A stretch of 7,256 nt of DNA from Candidatus Bipolaricaulis sp. (GTDB taxonomy: Bacteria > Bipolaricaulota > Bipolaricaulia > Bipolaricaulales > Bipolaricaulaceae). The translations under genes were made by a program, and so were the position numbers. Positions 5,854 to 7,256 of this stretch are shown one piece after another. The notes beneath the pieces are model-generated. The model saw nothing but the letters and a program-made list of their open reading frames with translations, had not been told where the DNA came from and searched no databases. Location of the stretch: contig JAGUVP010000242.1 of assembly GCA_020062805.1 (NCBI GenBank), forward strand, positions 1-7,256, read 5' to 3'. Numbering within the stretch: position 1 is the first letter of the stretch; each line of letters opens with the position of its first letter.

Positions 5854-6738
5854 ATGGGCTTGTTCTTGGCGGCGGTCGAGCAGGGGCTGATCTACGGGTT
5901 GATGGCCCTTGGGGTGTACGTTTCGTTCCGGATCCTGTCGTTTCCGGACCTGTCCGTGGACGGGACGTTCCCCCTCGGGGCCGCAGTGGGGGCGACGCTC
6001 ATCGTGTCGGGTTTGCACCCGATCGCGGCGTTGGGCGTGGCCTTCGCTGCCGGAGCGGTGGGAGGGGCGTTCACCGCGATCCTCGCCACCAGGTTCCGTA
6101 TCCAAGGCCTTCTGGCGGGGGTGCTGACGATGATCATGCTGTACTCGCTCAACCTGCGGATCATGGGGCGCCCCAACCTGCCCCTGCTCGGTCGGCCGTC
6201 CGTGTTCCGTCTCGTGGGCGTTGCCTGGGGAATCCCCGCACCCTGGGCGAACCTCGCCGTGGCGGGGGTGTTCGCCGTGGGGGCCGTGCTCCTCCTCGAC
6301 CTCCTCTTCCGCACCGAGCTGGGTCTCACCTTGCGCGCCACGGGGAGCAACCCGGGGATGGTTCAGGCGTACGGGACCAGCCCGGAGCGGATGGTGGTCA
6401 CTGGGCTTGCTCTTTCCAACGGTCTCGTCGCCCTGTCGGGAGCGCTCGCTGCCCAGTACTCCGGGTTCGCCGACGTGGGGCTCGGCGTGGGGACGATCGT
6501 CGCTGGCCTGGCCGCGGTCATCGTGGGCGAGATCCTCCTCCGCCCGCGGTCGGTGACGTGGGCACTCGGAGCGGTGATGGTGGGATCGTGCCTGTATCGT
6601 GGGGCGATTCTCGTTGCGCTCCGCTACGGTTCGGTTATCGGGTTCACCGCTTCCGATCTGCGGCTCGTCACGGCGTTGGTGGTCCTGGCCGCTCTCGTCA
6701 CTCCAGCGTGGCGCCTGCGTTGCAGGGAGGCAACGTGA
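5854..6738 (+). CDS. ABC transporter permease, TrpY-like (COG4120, BPD_transp_2)
   Basis: Integral membrane subunit (294 aa) of the importer, distantly related to LivH/RbsC-type permeases. About eight or nine hydrophobic segments are visible, roughly at residues 5-24, 41-58, 60-78, 84-100, 132-152, 182-202, 211-228, 236-255 and 270-286. Family motifs include SFPDLSVDGTFPLGAAVGA (29-47), the cytoplasmic loop LRATGSNPGMVQAYG (160-174) that probably contacts the ATPase, and ADVGLGVGTIVAGLAAVIVGE (206-226). The ATG at 5854 is preferred: it has GGGAG (5846-5850) three bases upstream and begins the first membrane helix. The longer frame back to 5746 lies inside the neighbouring gene. Its stop codon overlaps the ATPase start by four bases, so the two are probably translationally coupled. 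It should form a homodimeric channel with the binding protein upstream and the ATPase downstream. Confidence 0.9.
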   Translation: MGLFLAAVEQGLIYGLMALGVYVSFRILSFPDLSVDGTFPLGAAVGATLIVSGLHPIAALGVAFAAGAVGGAFTAILATRFRIQGLLAGVLTMIMLYSLNLRIMGRPNLPLLGRPSVFRLVGVAWGIPAPWANLAVAGVFAVGAVLLLDLLFRTELGLTLRATGSNPGMVQAYGTSPERMVVTGLALSNGLVALSGALAAQYSGFADVGLGVGTIVAGLAAVIVGEILLRPRSVTWALGAVMVGSCLYRGAILVALRYGSVIGFTASDLRLVTALVVLAALVTPAWRLRCREAT

Positions 6739-7256
6739 TCCTCGAACTCCGAGGGATCACGAAGTCGTACGCAGCAGGAGGCGCGCCCATCGTGGCCCTA
6801 GCAGGCGTGGACTTCACCCTGGCTGAGGGGGAGTTCGTGACCGTGATCGGCTCGAACGGGGCAGGGAAGACGTCCCTTCTCAACGTGATCGCGGGAGGCG
6901 TACGCCCTGACCGGGGACGGGTCTACCTGCGCGGTTGCGATGTGACCGCCTGGCCGGCACACCGGCGGGCGCACTGGATCGGCCGCGTGTTTCAGGATCC
7001 GTGCCAGGGCACCGCCGTCCACCTCACCATCGCTGAGAACCTGGCCCTCGCCCTGCGCAAGGGAAGGAGGGGCCTGCGACTCGCGCTGGGACGTTCCCGT
7101 AGATCGTCGCTTCGGGACGAACTCGCACGGCTCGGCGTGGGCCTGGAGGGCCGTCTCGGAGAGAGCGTGGCTCGCCTCTTGGGCGGTGAGCGACAAGCGG
7201 TGACCGTGCTCATGGCCACCCTCTCCCACCCGTCGGTGCTTCTCCTCGACGAGCCC
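6735..7256 (+). CDS. ABC transporter ATP-binding protein, TrpZ-like (COG1101), 3' end cut
   Basis: Nucleotide-binding subunit that powers the importer; 174 residues are visible and the window ends within Walker B. The start GTG 6735 overlaps the permease stop (GTGA) and has AGGGAGG (6724-6730) four bases upstream. Walker A is GSNGAGKTS (39-47), the Q-loop glutamine is Gln87 in RVFQDP, and Walker B begins LLLDEP (169-174). The stretch VFQDPCQGTAVHLTIAENLALAL is typical of the COG1101 group. The ABC signature is odd: it reads LLGGERQ (148-154), where the family has LSGG, so the serine that normally contacts the ATP gamma-phosphate is replaced by leucine (codon TTG, one base from TCG). D-loop, H-loop and C-terminus are outside the window. 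Family and role are secure; whether this variant is fully active is open. Confidence 0.9.
   Translation, partial: MILELRGITKSYAAGGAPIVALAGVDFTLAEGEFVTVIGSNGAGKTSLLNVIAGGVRPDRGRVYLRGCDVTAWPAHRRAHWIGRVFQDPCQGTAVHLTIAENLALALRKGRRGLRLALGRSRRSSLRDELARLGVGLEGRLGESVARLLGGERQAVTVLMATLSHPSVLLLDEP

Noticed and set aside
5010..5855. Long open frame on the - strand (281 codons) opposite the binding-protein gene
   Set aside because: The opposite strand carries all the conserved TrpX-like motifs; this translation is low-complexity His/Arg/Gly-rich and lacks a recognisable domain.

Overview
The window is a gene-dense stretch of GC-rich bacterial DNA in which every supported gene is on the + strand. GTG starts, purine-rich Shine-Dalgarno sites and 4-base stop/start overlaps (GTGA) are used repeatedly. 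A two-subunit flavin/iron-sulfur dehydrogenase next to sugar-salvage genes would suit an anaerobe or fermenter. The sequence itself does not fix a phylum, and I do not name one.

Region 1 (1-4537) reads as a catabolic cluster. It holds the C-terminal part of a GlcD-type FAD-linked oxidase and its translationally coupled GlcF-type iron-sulfur partner with two CCG domains. These are followed by an ADP-ribosylglycohydrolase-family protein and a ribokinase. A reasonable inference is that the glycohydrolase releases a ribose-containing product from an N- or O-glycoside and the kinase phosphorylates the sugar. The dehydrogenase would oxidise a 2-hydroxy acid, but its substrate and its link to the other two genes are not shown.

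Region 2 (4538-4874) is a 337-base intergenic and leader region, and the most interesting part of the window. It contains a promoter with a perfect TTGACA -35 box, a predicted transcript leader of about 165 nt, and a short leader ORF. That ORF sits behind a strong Shine-Dalgarno sequence and ends Phe-Tyr-Gly-Tyr-Trp-Phe-Ala-stop. After it come alternative GC-rich hairpins and a textbook intrinsic terminator, placed immediately before the ribosome-binding site of the next gene.

Region 3 (4875-7256) encodes a three-part ABC importer: a substrate-binding lipoprotein, a permease, and the first 174 residues of the ATPase. It belongs to the COG2984/COG4120/COG1101 group, which includes the streptococcal tryptophan transporter TrpXYZ. 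The leader peptide and the transporter family independently point to aromatic amino acids. My main hypothesis is that the importer is controlled by ribosome-mediated attenuation that senses charged aromatic tRNAs.
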